Positions 28,301 to 35,966 of a stretch of DNA of 64,000 nucleotides are shown here, piece after piece. Positions within the stretch are counted from its first letter, which is position 1; each line of letters opens with the position of its first letter. The notes beneath the pieces are model-generated. The model was given only the letters and a program-made list of their open reading frames with translations. It searched no databases and had not been told where the DNA came from. Both the position numbers and the translations under genes were made by a program. This DNA comes from Streptomyces sp. NBC_00659 (GTDB taxonomy: Bacteria > Actinomycetota > Actinomycetes > Streptomycetales > Streptomycetaceae): contig NZ_CP109031.1 in the NCBI RefSeq assembly GCF_036226925.1, positions 4,464,001-4,528,000 on the forward strand. The letters run 5' to 3'.

Positions 28301-28556
28301 CCACCAGGACGCCGTCGCGGAGCGTGAGACGCAGCCGTCCCGGGGTGCCCGCGCGGGCCGAGGCGTCCGCGGCGTTCTGGGCGAGTTCCACGACGAGCCG
28401 GTCGCGGTACCCGCCGAGGACCAGGTCCTCCTCGGCGTTGGCGTCCTCGCGGAACCTGGCCGGGCTGGTCGCCCAGGCGTCCAGTACTCCGCGGCGCAGG
28501 CGGGCCGTGCCGAACGGGTCCGCACCCTCGGCAGCAGGCCGCACGAACTTACTCAC
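25395..28556 (-). CDS. giant sacsin/HSP90-type (GHKL) ATPase-domain protein
   Basis: The 1053-residue cytoplasmic protein has a Bergerat-fold ATPase at its N-terminus. ELAQNAADA (near residue 57) is the N-box, VLVAANTGAPL replaces the usual DxGxG, and GRFGVGFAAVLAV is the glycine lid. The rest, about 850 acidic residues rich in Leu, Asp and Glu, has no motif I recognise. This is the layout of sacsin N-terminal ATPase-like proteins, presumed chaperones of unknown client. GTG 28556 follows GGGAGAG at good spacing. It is 560 bp from DUF3027 on the same strand. Confidence 0.85.
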   Translation of the reverse strand: MSKFVRPAAEGADPFGTARLRRGVLDAWATSPARFREDANAEEDLVLGGYRDRLVVELAQNAADASARAGTPGRLRLTLRDGVLVAANTGAPLDAAGVESLATLRASAKRDAHDTAVGRFGVGFAAVLAVTDEPAVVGRHGGVRWALAEAHDLAAGIAADSPGLGDEIRRRDGHVPLLRLPFAAEGTAPDPYDTAVIMPLRDTAAEDLAERLLRTIDDALLLALPGLEEVVVEIGDAEIRTLRRTAAEHGALIDDSRDGTTRYRTVAAHGPLDPALLAGRPVEERLRPHWSVTWAVPVDPEGSPARPRTSPVVHAPTPSDEALGVPALLIASLPLDTTRRHAAPGPLTDFLVERAADAYAELLADWRPVDTGIIDLVPGPLGKGELDGALRRAILDRLPRTAFLPPATPPARLPDVDAPEDWPGSSPAENPAALRPRDAEVVEGAGAETVRVLAEVLTGLLPAGLERRVELRTLGVARVPLTEAVDRLAGLEKDPEWWYRLYDSLAGVDPDRLSGLPVPLADGRTTIGPRQILLPTAEGSLVAPGTLARLGLKVAHPDAAHPLLEKLGALPASARAVLTTPQVRAAVAASLDDEGGAWDEDTLDAEELADTVLALVRDAALEPGDEPWLGALALPDEEGELVPAGELVLPGSPFARIMREDELALVDAELADRWGEQPLAACGVLAGFALVRATDVVLDPDELEPREGDFAEPDDAGLLDAVDVWCEDVLDRLPDSPVPPVATEIVAVRDLDLVDDDRWPEALALLAQPPLRDAIIQQVRVLLPDGTHEIVRPYTAWWLRGHPVLDGRRPAGLLASGGDPLLRGLYDEADATGFDDEQVLRALGVRTSVAALLDEPGGAAELLDRLADPGRRVSGAQLHALYSALADLDPERVTLPDELRAVVDGEVKVVDAADAMVVDSPDLLAFTDGVPLLPVPPSRAAELAELFQVRRLSESVTGEVTSEGTEHDVPESVRVLLGPATPASYVEHEELVVDGTELDWRRSRDGVLHAATLEGVAAGLAWSAGQWPRRFEVAALLEDPSRTEELARDRWFD

Positions 28557-28892
28557 GGGTTCACTCTCCCTCTAGCCTGGCGCGACCGCGAATGCTGCAC
28601 CGGGTCGCGGCTTGAAGGTACCGCGCGCTGTCCCCCGCTCCGGGCGGGGTCCGCGTGCCGGTTCGCTGCGCTGGCGTCTGCGGGTCTCGGTCCGGTTCGG
28701 TGGGGGGGCGGCGCCGTGCCGGTACATCCGCCCGTCGCCGTTGGATCAGACGTGAGTTTTCCGGGGAGCCGCTGCTCGATCCGAACGTAAGCGACGGGCA
28801 TCCGATGTACCGGCACGGCCCCTCACGCCGGATCCCGGCTGCGGGTGCGAGATCCGGTCCGTACGGACCACTTTTGGCTGCGGGGGCAAGAT

Positions 28893-28937
28893 CCAGCCCC
28901 TCCGGCGTTTGAGGAGCGGGGTCTGGGGCGGAGCCCC
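28893..28937. repeat. 45-bp dispersed intergenic element, copy 1
   Basis: The element runs from CCAGCCCCTCCGGCGTTTGA through GAGCGGGGTC to GGGGCGGAGCCCC. It can fold into two adjacent hairpins (CCCCTCC...GGAGCGGGG and GGGGCGGAGCCCC). Two more copies are at 41436-41480 and 53057-53101, all on the plus strand of the window. Confidence 0.88.
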
Positions 28938-28974
28938 AGGTACGGGACGGGTAGGGGCGGAGGGGGCGAGAGAA

Positions 28975-29100
28975 GGCTGGGGGTACACCCGGCTGGGGGT
29001 ACACCCGTGCCGGGAACGGTGAGAGCACCGGTTCCTGGCCCCGGGACCAGTGAAAAGCACCGGTTCCAGGCCCCGGGGCCAGTGAAAAGCACTGGTCCCC
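28975..29100. repeat. 16-bp x2 and 32-bp x2.5 tandem repeats
   Basis: GGCTGGGGGTACACCC occurs at 28975-28990 and 28991-29006. A 32-bp unit beginning GCACCGGTTCC and ending AGTGAAAA occupies 29025-29056 and 29057-29088, with a partial third from 29089. They end just short of the DUF3027 stop. Confidence 0.8.
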
Positions 29101-29117
29101 CCGGACCCGGGTGAAAC

Positions 29118-30044
29118 CTACGAGTGGCCCAGTTCCGCCGTGGATTCGTCCGTGGTGGCCGGCACCGAGCCCGAGTCGGGGGACGGTCGGAGCGGGAAGG
29201 GGTCGACCTGGGTCTCGTCGATCACCGGAAGCGGCGGCCGCGGAGGCGTCGGCATGACCGCCGCCTCGGAGTGCCCACCGCACCCGTACGCGAGAGACAC
29301 CACACGCCCGTCCGCCGGCGAGAACTCATTCGCACAGACACCGAACGCCTGTCCGAGCGAGCCCCCGATACGGTTCAGGAAGCCACAGCTCACGCACGTC
29401 GCGGGCGCGGCCTGCGCCATCGCCGTCTTGGCGCCGTACGAGTCCTCCCAGCGGTCGGCCGCGACATGCAGCCCGTACCGGGAGAGCACCCGGGCCCGGC
29501 GCAGCCCCAGTTCCTCGGCCACGGCGGCGATCGAGCCCCGGCGCGGAGCCATCGGCAGGTTCGCGGGCGTTCCCGCGGTCACCTCCGCGTCCTCCGCCTC
29601 CACCAGCTCGGCCATGTCCTCGGAGACCGCGGAGTTCGGCGCGGGCTCGTCCTCGCCGGAGTAGCCCGGCTCCAGCCGCAGATCCTCGGCGTCCGTGGGG
29701 AGCAGGTCCCCCGGTCCCATGTCGCCGGGGCGGAGCCGCTCGCTCCACGGCACCCACTCGGGGGCCAGCAGAGCGTCCGTGCCGGGCAGCAGAACCGTCT
29801 CGTCAAGAGTGACGATCTTCGCCCGGGAGGCGCGGGCCACGGTCGACGCCCAGCGCCAGCCGCGGTACCCGGGTTCCTTGCACTCGAAGTAGTGCGTGAC
29901 AACGCGGTCCCCCTCGGAGACCAGCCCGAGGTGCTCGCCGACGACGCCGGGGTACGCGGCTTCCTCGGCGGCCGCGCGGGCGAGATCGACGGCCTCTGCG
30001 CACAGGCGGTCAGGGGTGCGGCTTCGCGTTGTCGCTGCGCTCAC
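29118..30044 (-). CDS. DUF3027-family protein
   Basis: The 308-residue protein is conserved in Actinobacteria as DUF3027. Features: an N-terminal domain with HYFECKEPGYRGWRWASTVAR, an acidic middle (about 150-190), then RRGSIAAVAEELGLRRARVLSRYG and a C-x2-C (CVSCGF) followed by VCANEF and YGCGGHSEA, which could bind metal. The C-tail is Pro/Asp-rich. GTG 30044 follows AGGAGAGAAG and is preferred to the distant ATG. Function unknown. Confidence 0.88.
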   Translation of the reverse strand: MSAATTRSRTPDRLCAEAVDLARAAAEEAAYPGVVGEHLGLVSEGDRVVTHYFECKEPGYRGWRWASTVARASRAKIVTLDETVLLPGTDALLAPEWVPWSERLRPGDMGPGDLLPTDAEDLRLEPGYSGEDEPAPNSAVSEDMAELVEAEDAEVTAGTPANLPMAPRRGSIAAVAEELGLRRARVLSRYGLHVAADRWEDSYGAKTAMAQAAPATCVSCGFLNRIGGSLGQAFGVCANEFSPADGRVVSLAYGCGGHSEAAVMPTPPRPPLPVIDETQVDPFPLRPSPDSGSVPATTDESTAELGHS

Positions 30045-30466
30045 AGGTATCGCTTCTCTCCTACGCCGTCTCACGGGTGCGCCATTCCTCCGGCGGGGGT
30101 GCGGACGGAGCGGACCGGTGGGCCGCGTCGACGTCCGCGCCCGATCGCACTCGGGCGCACCTACGCCATCCATTCTGCGGGATGGCCGAGAGGCGCGCGG
30201 CCGAGAACAATCGCCGCAGGCGCGTTACGCACGCTACCTTCTCCTGGCCCCTGGGCCCACACCGGCGGCCGTCTTCGGCGCTCCGCGCCGGGATCTTCGC
30301 CGCTCCACGGCTCCCGGACCCGGCCGCTCCGCAGCCCGTTCCCCGCCGCTCCACGTCAGAAGTTTCCCATCCGCCCACCCGTCTCGCCCAGTCCGATGGG
30401 CCCCACTCGGCACCCATACGCGCGGTAACCGCACTACGCACCCCGAAGTCGGGGCACTATGGCGGA
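30045..30466. other. 422-bp divergent intergenic region
   Basis: It lies between DUF3027 (leftward) and an MFS gene (rightward). I see no gene with a ribosome site or family signature; open frames here are shadows. The only site I can mark is CACTAT at 30455-30460, 6 nt before GTG 30467. Confidence 0.55.
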
Positions 30467-31891
30467 GTGGCGTCCGCAAGGTCACCCCAGGGAGCAACCG
30501 GTGTCGGTGGCTCCAAGGGGAACAACCGAAGTGGCGGATCGGGCCGGGTGACCGGATCCGTCCGTGCGGTGGGTCGTGCCCTGCACTTCCCGGTGACACG
30601 GACCGCCCGCGGCATCCGCAAGGCGACGCACGCGCACGGAGCGGGCGAGTCCGGCCTCGGGAAACTGATCGAACTGCACGCGGTGAACGGCGCGGGCGAC
30701 GTCATGATCACGGTGGCTCTGGCGTCCACCGTGTTCTTCTCCGTGCCGACCGACGAGGCCCGCGGAAGAGTCGCCCTCTACCTGGGCATCACCATGGCGC
30801 CCTTCGCCGTCCTGGCCCCCGTGATCGGCCCGCTGCTCGACCGTCTGCCGCACGGCCGGCGGGCCGCGATGGCGGGCTCGATGCTCGCTCGGGCCATGCT
30901 CGCCCTGATGCTGTCGGGCGCGGTCGTCACCGGCACCTTCGAGCTGTATCCCGCCGCGCTCGGCGTGCTCGTCGCCTCCAAGGCGTACGGCGTGGTGCGC
31001 AGCGCCGTCGTACCCCGGCTGCTGCCACCCACGTTCTCCCTGGTCAAGGCGAACTCCCGCGTCACTCTGGGCGGGCTCCTGGCCACCGGTGTGGCCGGGC
31101 CGATCGCCGTCCTGCTCCATTCGCTGGGGGCGCGCTATCCGCTCTACGGCGCCTTCACGATCTTCATCGCGGGCACGTTCCTGTCGTTCTCGCTGCCGCC
31201 CAAGGTCGACTCCGCCAAGGGCGAGGACACGGCGCTGCTCGCCGCCGACCCCGACCATCTGCACGGCCCGCGCCTGAAGAAACCCCCGCGCCCCGGGCTG
31301 CGGACCGTGGGGACGGCCGTCACCCACGCTCTGGGCGCCAACGCCTCACTGCGCTGTCTGTCCGGCTTCCTGATCTTCTTCCTCGCCTTCCTGCTGCGCG
31401 AGAGCCCGCTCACCGGCAAGACCGCCGCGGTCTCGCTCGGCCTGGTGGTCGTCTCGGCGGGAGTGGGCAACGCGATCGGCACGGCCGTCGGCGCCTGGCT
31501 GAAGCAGCGCTCCCCGGAGATCATCATCGTGACGGTGGTGGCGGTCGTGCTGGCCACCGCGATCACGGCGGCGCTCTTCTTCGGCACCCTGATGGTGGCG
31601 TGCCTCGCGGCGATCGCCGGCTTCGCCCAGGCCCTCGCCAAACTGTCCCTGGACGCCCTGATCCAGCGAGACGTCCCCGAACTTGTCCGGAATTCGGCCT
31701 TCGCACGCTCCGAGACGCTGCTCCAGATGGCCTGGGTGCTCGGCGGAGCCGTCGGTATCGCGATGCCGCTCAACGGCCCGCTCGGCCTCTCGGTGGCGGC
31801 CGGGATCGTGGCCGTGGGGTGGCTGACGACCGTGCGGGGACTGCTCCAGGTGGCACGGCGCGGCGGATCGGCCCGCGGTCACGTCTCCTGA
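30467..31891 (+). CDS. MFS transporter
   Basis: The 474-residue protein has about 12 helices after a Gly/Ser-rich N-tail of about 60 residues. Loop motifs such as GPLLDRLPHGRRAAMAG and SKAYGVVRSAVVPRLLPP mark it as major facilitator, of the type that often annotates as a fusion-free exporter. Substrate unknown. CACTAT ends 6 nt before GTG 30467, which supports this start over the far-upstream one at 30029. A lipoprotein gene follows 75 bp later. Confidence 0.88.
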   Translation: MASARSPQGATGVGGSKGNNRSGGSGRVTGSVRAVGRALHFPVTRTARGIRKATHAHGAGESGLGKLIELHAVNGAGDVMITVALASTVFFSVPTDEARGRVALYLGITMAPFAVLAPVIGPLLDRLPHGRRAAMAGSMLARAMLALMLSGAVVTGTFELYPAALGVLVASKAYGVVRSAVVPRLLPPTFSLVKANSRVTLGGLLATGVAGPIAVLLHSLGARYPLYGAFTIFIAGTFLSFSLPPKVDSAKGEDTALLAADPDHLHGPRLKKPPRPGLRTVGTAVTHALGANASLRCLSGFLIFFLAFLLRESPLTGKTAAVSLGLVVVSAGVGNAIGTAVGAWLKQRSPEIIIVTVVAVVLATAITAALFFGTLMVACLAAIAGFAQALAKLSLDALIQRDVPELVRNSAFARSETLLQMAWVLGGAVGIAMPLNGPLGLSVAAGIVAVGWLTTVRGLLQVARRGGSARGHVS

Positions 31892-31966
31892 GCCGCGCGG
31901 GGGCCACACACGGCACGCCGCACCCCACGTGGGGGCACCGGTGGGCCTGCCCGATAGCCTTCGGTC

Positions 31967-32473
31967 ATGACCTCCCTGCCCCGCGGCAGAGCCGCTAATG
32001 GACAACGCGCAGCGCGCCGTCGCCGCGCCGTCGCCACGGTCGGCGCCGTTTCCGCCGGACTCCTCGTCCTGTCCGCCTGTGACAAACCGACCCCGATGGC
32101 CACCGTCACGGTCGGCGACAAGTCGGTGAGCTCCGAGGCCGACTGCTACAACGACGGCGACGCCCTGAAGGCCACGGACCTGTCGGGCTGCCTGCGGTCC
32201 AAGGACATCAAGTCCATCACCGTCGACCCCGACGCGACCGTGCGGTTCGGCGTGGACCCGGACATCGCGGACAAAGGCTGGACGCTCCTGATGAACGGGC
32301 AGCAGCTGCTGCCCGAAACCACCAAGAAGACGTACCTGACGATTCCGGGCAGCGTCTTCTTCAACCAGCAGTACGGCGCCACCGGCAGCTCGACGCTCGT
32401 CTCCATCAAGGAGGGCAAGGCGACGGCCACCGGCCTGTGGTCCTTCAAGTTCAAGAAGGACACGGACAACTGA
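31967..32473 (+). CDS. DUF2771-like lipoprotein
   Basis: The 168-residue protein begins with a twin-Arg-rich basic N-region, a hydrophobic stretch (VATVGAVSAGLLVLSAC) and a lipobox LSAC, so Cys is the predicted lipidation site (near residue 38). The mature part is all-beta in character and carries a further Cys pair (DCYNDGDALKATDLSGC). TAGCCT (31955-31960) ends 6 nt before ATG 31967. The stop overlaps the long frame of mqnB. Function unknown. Confidence 0.85.
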   Translation: MTSLPRGRAANGQRAARRRRAVATVGAVSAGLLVLSACDKPTPMATVTVGDKSVSSEADCYNDGDALKATDLSGCLRSKDIKSITVDPDATVRFGVDPDIADKGWTLLMNGQQLLPETTKKTYLTIPGSVFFNQQYGATGSSTLVSIKEGKATATGLWSFKFKKDTDN

Positions 32474-32493
32474 TCGCCGCCGCCGGGCCGAGT

Positions 32494-33198
32494 GTGCTCG
32501 TGGCCACCGCCGTCCCCGCGGAGCGGGAAGCGGTGGCCGCGGCGTCGTCCGGCACGGCGCGGGAGATACGGCTCCCGGGGGCGACGCTCCACCGGACCGG
32601 CGGGCACGATCTGCTCGCCGCCGGTGTCGGCCCCGCGCTCGCCGCCGCCTCCGTCTCCGCCGCACTGACCGCCGCCGCCCTAGGCGGCACTCCCTACCGC
32701 CTCGTCGTCTGCGCGGGGATCGCCGGCGGCTTCCAGCCCGGCGCGCCCGTGGGATCGCTCGTGGTCGCCGACGACATCGTCGCGGCGGACCTGGGCGCCG
32801 AGGCGCCGGAGGGCTTCCTGCCGGTCACCGAGCTCGGCTTCGGGACCGTCAGCCACCGGCCCCCGAAATCACTCGTCCGAGAAGCCGCGGCCGTCACCGC
32901 CGCCCTCGTCGGAACAGTCCTCACGGTGTCGACCGTGACCGGCAGCGCCGCACGTGCCGCCGAACTGCGTGCCCGGCACCCGCGTGCCCTCGCCGAGGCG
33001 ATGGAGGGCTTCGGGGTCGCCGAGGCCGCCGCCGCCCACGGTGTGCCGGTGCTGGAGATCCGCGCGGTGTCCAATCCCGTCGGCCCGCGGGACCGCGCCG
33101 CGTGGCGCATCGGCGACGCCCTCGCGGCCCTCACGGGCGCCTTCGGGAAGCTGGGGCCCCTGCTGGAGAGTTGGAACCCTCATGAGCACACCGACTGA
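32494..33198 (+). CDS. mqnB: futalosine hydrolase
   Basis: The 234-residue nucleosidase fold begins VLVATAVPAERE, the usual MqnB N-terminus. It has CAGIAGGF, the phosphorylase-type glycine loop, and the catalytic-side segment EAMEGFGVAEAAA with VLEIRAVSNPVGPRD. It cleaves futalosine to dehypoxanthinyl futalosine and hypoxanthine in the alternative menaquinone route. GTG 32494 is chosen by family alignment; CTG 32470, overlapping the lipoprotein stop, is possible. It overlaps mqnD by 17 nt. Confidence 0.9.
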   Translation: MLVATAVPAEREAVAAASSGTAREIRLPGATLHRTGGHDLLAAGVGPALAAASVSAALTAAALGGTPYRLVVCAGIAGGFQPGAPVGSLVVADDIVAADLGAEAPEGFLPVTELGFGTVSHRPPKSLVREAAAVTAALVGTVLTVSTVTGSAARAAELRARHPRALAEAMEGFGVAEAAAAHGVPVLEIRAVSNPVGPRDRAAWRIGDALAALTGAFGKLGPLLESWNPHEHTD

Positions 33199-34045
33199 AT
33201 CCGCCGAAGCCCTGCGGATCGCCTACTCGCCCTGTCCGAACGACACCTTCGTCTTCGACGCCTGGGCACACGGCCGCGTCCCCGGCGCGCCCTCCCTCGA
33301 CGTGACCTTCGCGGACATCGACATCACCAACGGCATGGCCGAGCGCGGCGAGTTCGACGTGCTGAAGGTGTCGTACGCCGTGCTGCCGTACGTCCTCGAC
33401 GACTACGCGCTGCTGCCGTGCGGCGGCGCGCTGGGGCGGGGCTGCGGGCCGCTGGTGCTGACGAAGGAGGCCGGCACCGACTTGACGGGCCGCACGGTCG
33501 CCGTGCCGAGCGAGCGGTCGACGGCGTATCTGCTGTTCCGGCTGTGGGCGGCGGACACGGTTCCCGGCGGGGTCGGCGAGATCGTGGTCATGCCGTTCCA
33601 CGAGATCATGCCGGCCGTGCGGGACGGGAAGGTCGACGCGGGACTCGTCATCCACGAGGCGCGTTTCACGTACCAGAACTACGGGCTGCACAAGCTCGCC
33701 GACATGGGCGAGCACTGGGAGCACACCACGGGGCTGCCGATCCCGCTGGGCGCGATCATCGCCAGGCGGTCGCTGGGGGCCGAGCGGCTCCTGGAGCTCG
33801 CCGAGGCCGCCCGCGCCTCGGTCCGCGCCGCCTGGGACGACCCCGAGGCCTCCCGCCCCTACGTCCTGGAGCACGCTCAGGAAATGGACCCGGGCGTCGC
33901 GGACCAGCACATCGGCCTGTACGTCAACGAGTTCACGGCCGATCTGGGCGAGCCCGGATACGCGGCGGTCCGCGGGCTGCTCACGCGTGCGGCGGCCGAG
34001 GGGCTGGTACCGCCCCTCGGACCGGACGCGCTGGCGTTTCCCTGA
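33182..34045 (+). CDS. mqnD: 1,4-dihydroxy-6-naphthoate synthase
   Basis: The 287-residue periplasmic-binding-like fold starts with RIAYSPCPNDTFVFDAW, diagnostic for MqnD, and contains DVLKVSYAVLPYVLDDYALLP and GLVIHEARFTYQNYGL. It converts cyclic dehypoxanthinyl futalosine to 1,4-dihydroxy-6-naphthoate. Its ATG lies within the end of mqnB, so the two are coupled. mqnA and mqnC are not in the window, as expected where the pathway genes are scattered. Confidence 0.95.
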   Translation: MSTPTESAEALRIAYSPCPNDTFVFDAWAHGRVPGAPSLDVTFADIDITNGMAERGEFDVLKVSYAVLPYVLDDYALLPCGGALGRGCGPLVLTKEAGTDLTGRTVAVPSERSTAYLLFRLWAADTVPGGVGEIVVMPFHEIMPAVRDGKVDAGLVIHEARFTYQNYGLHKLADMGEHWEHTTGLPIPLGAIIARRSLGAERLLELAEAARASVRAAWDDPEASRPYVLEHAQEMDPGVADQHIGLYVNEFTADLGEPGYAAVRGLLTRAAAEGLVPPLGPDALAFP

Positions 34046-34114
34046 TGCCCGGCTCCCGCTCCGGAACCGGCCGGGTCCCTCAGGAACCCGGCGGCTCCGG
34101 CCGCTGACGGCCGG

Positions 34115-34498
34115 TCATACGTCGAGCTGGTCGGCGACCGCGCGCAGCAGGCCCGCGATCTTCTTGCCGGAGGTCTTGTCGGGGTAGCGGCCCTGTTCCA
34201 GGGTGGGCGTGATGTTCTCGAGGAGGGTCGTCAGGTCCTGCACGATGGACGCCAGTTCATCCGGTTTGCGGCGCTGGGCGGCCGCGACCGAGGGAGTCGG
34301 GTCCAAAAGGGTCACCGAGAGGGCCTGATCGCCGCGCTGACCGGCGACGACGCCGAACTCGACACGCTGGCCGGGCTTGAGGGCGTCTACTCCGGCGGGC
34401 AGGACCGAGGAATGGACGAAGACGTCGCCGCCGTCGTCGCGGGAGAGAAAGCCGAAGCCCTTCTCAGTGTTGAACCACTTGACTTTGCCGGTGGGCAC
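34115..34498 (-). CDS. cold-shock-domain protein with C-terminal extension
   Basis: Of 127 residues, the first about 67 form a cold-shock domain (TGKVKWFNTEKGFGFLSRDD with RNP1 KGFGFL, then RNP2 VFVHSS). A further 60-residue helical tail (DELASIVQDLTTLLENITPTL and GKKIAGLLRAVADQLDV) is absent from typical 67-residue Csp proteins. GTG 34498 follows GAGGA. A 197-bp region separates it from the divergent membrane gene. It should bind single-stranded RNA or DNA; the tail may mediate oligomerisation. Confidence 0.93.
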   Translation of the reverse strand: MPTGKVKWFNTEKGFGFLSRDDGGDVFVHSSVLPAGVDALKPGQRVEFGVVAGQRGDQALSVTLLDPTPSVAAAQRRKPDELASIVQDLTTLLENITPTLEQGRYPDKTSGKKIAGLLRAVADQLDV

Positions 34499-34695
34499 GT
34501 CTGTCCTCGTCCTCGTACTCGTCGGAAACTTCTCTGGGAACGTCTCGGGCGGTTGCAGGGGCAACTGCCCGGGAAACGCCTCTGGATAGCACTACAGCGG
34601 GTCAGCCGACCCGCCGGTACCAAGGCTAATGGTCCGTCGGCTCGTGACAAGACGTCGCTGGATTGTTCCTTCGCGCAGGGAACTACCCTGGTGGA

Positions 34696-34947
34696 GTGCG
34701 TGACAAAACCCAAGTGAATTCCCCCGAAGCCGGTGACAGGCTGATCCGTGCCGGTGCCATCGTGTTCTTCGTCGGAGCATTGGCCACTCTGGTCACCGTG
34801 GCCCCGCTGTTGCTCGGTACGAAACCTTTTCCGTTCTACATGTTCGGCTTGAGCATGCTCATGGGTGCCGGATTCCTGCTGGCCGGCGCGGGCGTGCTCC
34901 AGTCCGCCGCGCAGGGCCGCCGCCGGGCCCGCGCCGCCCGTTCCTGA
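34696..34947 (+). CDS. small two-helix membrane protein
   Basis: The 83-residue protein has two hydrophobic helices (AGAIVFFVGALATLVTVAPLLLG; FYMFGLSMLMGAGFLLAGAGV) and a basic tail. TTGTTC (34662-34667), a 16-bp spacer and TACCCT (34684-34689) end 6 nt before GTG 34696, an almost ideal leaderless promoter that fixes the start. Similar small proteins are common in actinomycetes; function unknown. Confidence 0.75.
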   Translation: MRDKTQVNSPEAGDRLIRAGAIVFFVGALATLVTVAPLLLGTKPFPFYMFGLSMLMGAGFLLAGAGVLQSAAQGRRRARAARS

Positions 34948-35078
34948 CGGCGGTCGTCCCGACGGTCGGTCCCGACGGTCGGCGGTCCTGAGGCCGCCGG
35001 TCCTGAGGCCGCCGGTCCTGAGGGCGGTCTCCCTGGCGGCGGCTGTTCCTGTGGGCCGGGGCCGGGTTCGGCGTGCCC

Positions 35079-35690
35079 TCAGCGGTGGTTCTCCAGCCAC
35101 GCCGGGAACTCCGTGAGGTCGCCGAGGACGACATCCGCGCCCGCCGCGCGCAGTTCCTCGGCGTCGCACGGCCCGGTCGCCACGGCCACGCTGTACGCCC
35201 GCGCGGTGCGCGCTCCGCGTACGTCGCCGATGTGGTCGCCCACGTACACGCTCGCGCCGTGCTCGCGCAGCGCGACCGCCTTCTGTTCGGCCCACAGGCC
35301 CCCGACGACGTCGTCCGCGTCGATGCCGAGGTGGTCCAGGTGCAGCCTGGCGTTGGGCTCCCACTTCGCGGTCACGACGACGGCGCGCCCGCCGGCCGCC
35401 CGCACCGCTGTGACGGCCTCGCGCGCGCCGGGCATCGCGAGCGAGCCGGTGATCGCGTGCTCGGGGTACATCGCGCGGTAGATGTCGGCCATCGCCGGTA
35501 TGTCCTCGGCCGGGAACCAGTGGGCGAGTTCCTCCTCCAGCGGGGGCCCGAGACGCGTGACCACGAGATCGGAGTCGATGTACGTCCCGGTCCGTGCCGC
35601 CATCGCCTCGAAGCAGGCGTGGATCCCGGGGCGGGAGTCGATCAGGGTCATGTCGAGGTCGAAGCCGACGGTCAGCGCTGGTGAGGTCAT
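35079..35690 (-). CDS. HAD-superfamily phosphatase
   Basis: The 203-residue phosphoglycolate-phosphatase-like HAD has motif I FDLDMTLIDS (nucleophile Asp and acid Asp), motif II VVVTAKW, motif III Lys near WAEQKA, and motif IV VGDHIGDVRGA. The cap is small and helical. CACAAT on the minus strand ends 7 nt before ATG 35690, which is preferred over ATG 35699 or the long repeat-encoded extension. Substrate unknown. Confidence 0.9.
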   Translation of the reverse strand: MTSPALTVGFDLDMTLIDSRPGIHACFEAMAARTGTYIDSDLVVTRLGPPLEEELAHWFPAEDIPAMADIYRAMYPEHAITGSLAMPGAREAVTAVRAAGGRAVVVTAKWEPNARLHLDHLGIDADDVVGGLWAEQKAVALREHGASVYVGDHIGDVRGARTARAYSVAVATGPCDAEELRAAGADVVLGDLTEFPAWLENHR

Positions 35691-35832
35691 ATGGGCCATT
35701 GTGCCCAGGTCGCCGGGGAACCGGTCCAGGCCTTTTCGCGCGGGCGCCTCGGGGTGCGCGCCTCTGGGTGCGGGTCCGGGGCGGGTGCGGGTCCGGGTGC
35801 GGGTCCGGGAAGGCCTCACGGGGCTCCGGAGG

Positions 35833-35892
35833 GCCTCTCCCGGGCGCCGGGCCCGCGTCGCTGCCTCTCCCGGACGCCGGTCCCGCGTCGCC
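35833..35892. repeat. two 30-bp imperfect tandem repeats
   Basis: Units at 35833-35862 and 35863-35892 (GCCTCTCCCGGRCGCCGGKC then CCGCGTCGCY) plus a partial third. Between 35760 and 35815 there are also runs of GGGTGCGGGTCC. Together they fill the gap between the HAD and membrane-protein genes. Confidence 0.7.
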
Positions 35893-35966
35893 GTCTCTCC
35901 CCCACCCCGCTCCCGGGCGCCCGGGAGCACGTCTCTCGCGGGCGCCTTCCGGAGCCGTGCCGGGCG

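Larger units (their letters stand above)
28557..29117. other. 561-bp gene-free region rich in repeats
   Basis: No credible gene. It contains one copy of a 45-bp dispersed element (28893-28937), a 16-bp tandem duplication and 32-bp tandem repeats. The promoter of the ATPase gene should lie in its left part, but I cannot point to a convincing pair of hexamers. Confidence 0.7.

Noticed and set aside
30061..30441. Small gene in the DUF3027-MFS gap
   Set aside because: The frame is low-complexity, lacks a ribosome site and mirrors nothing known.
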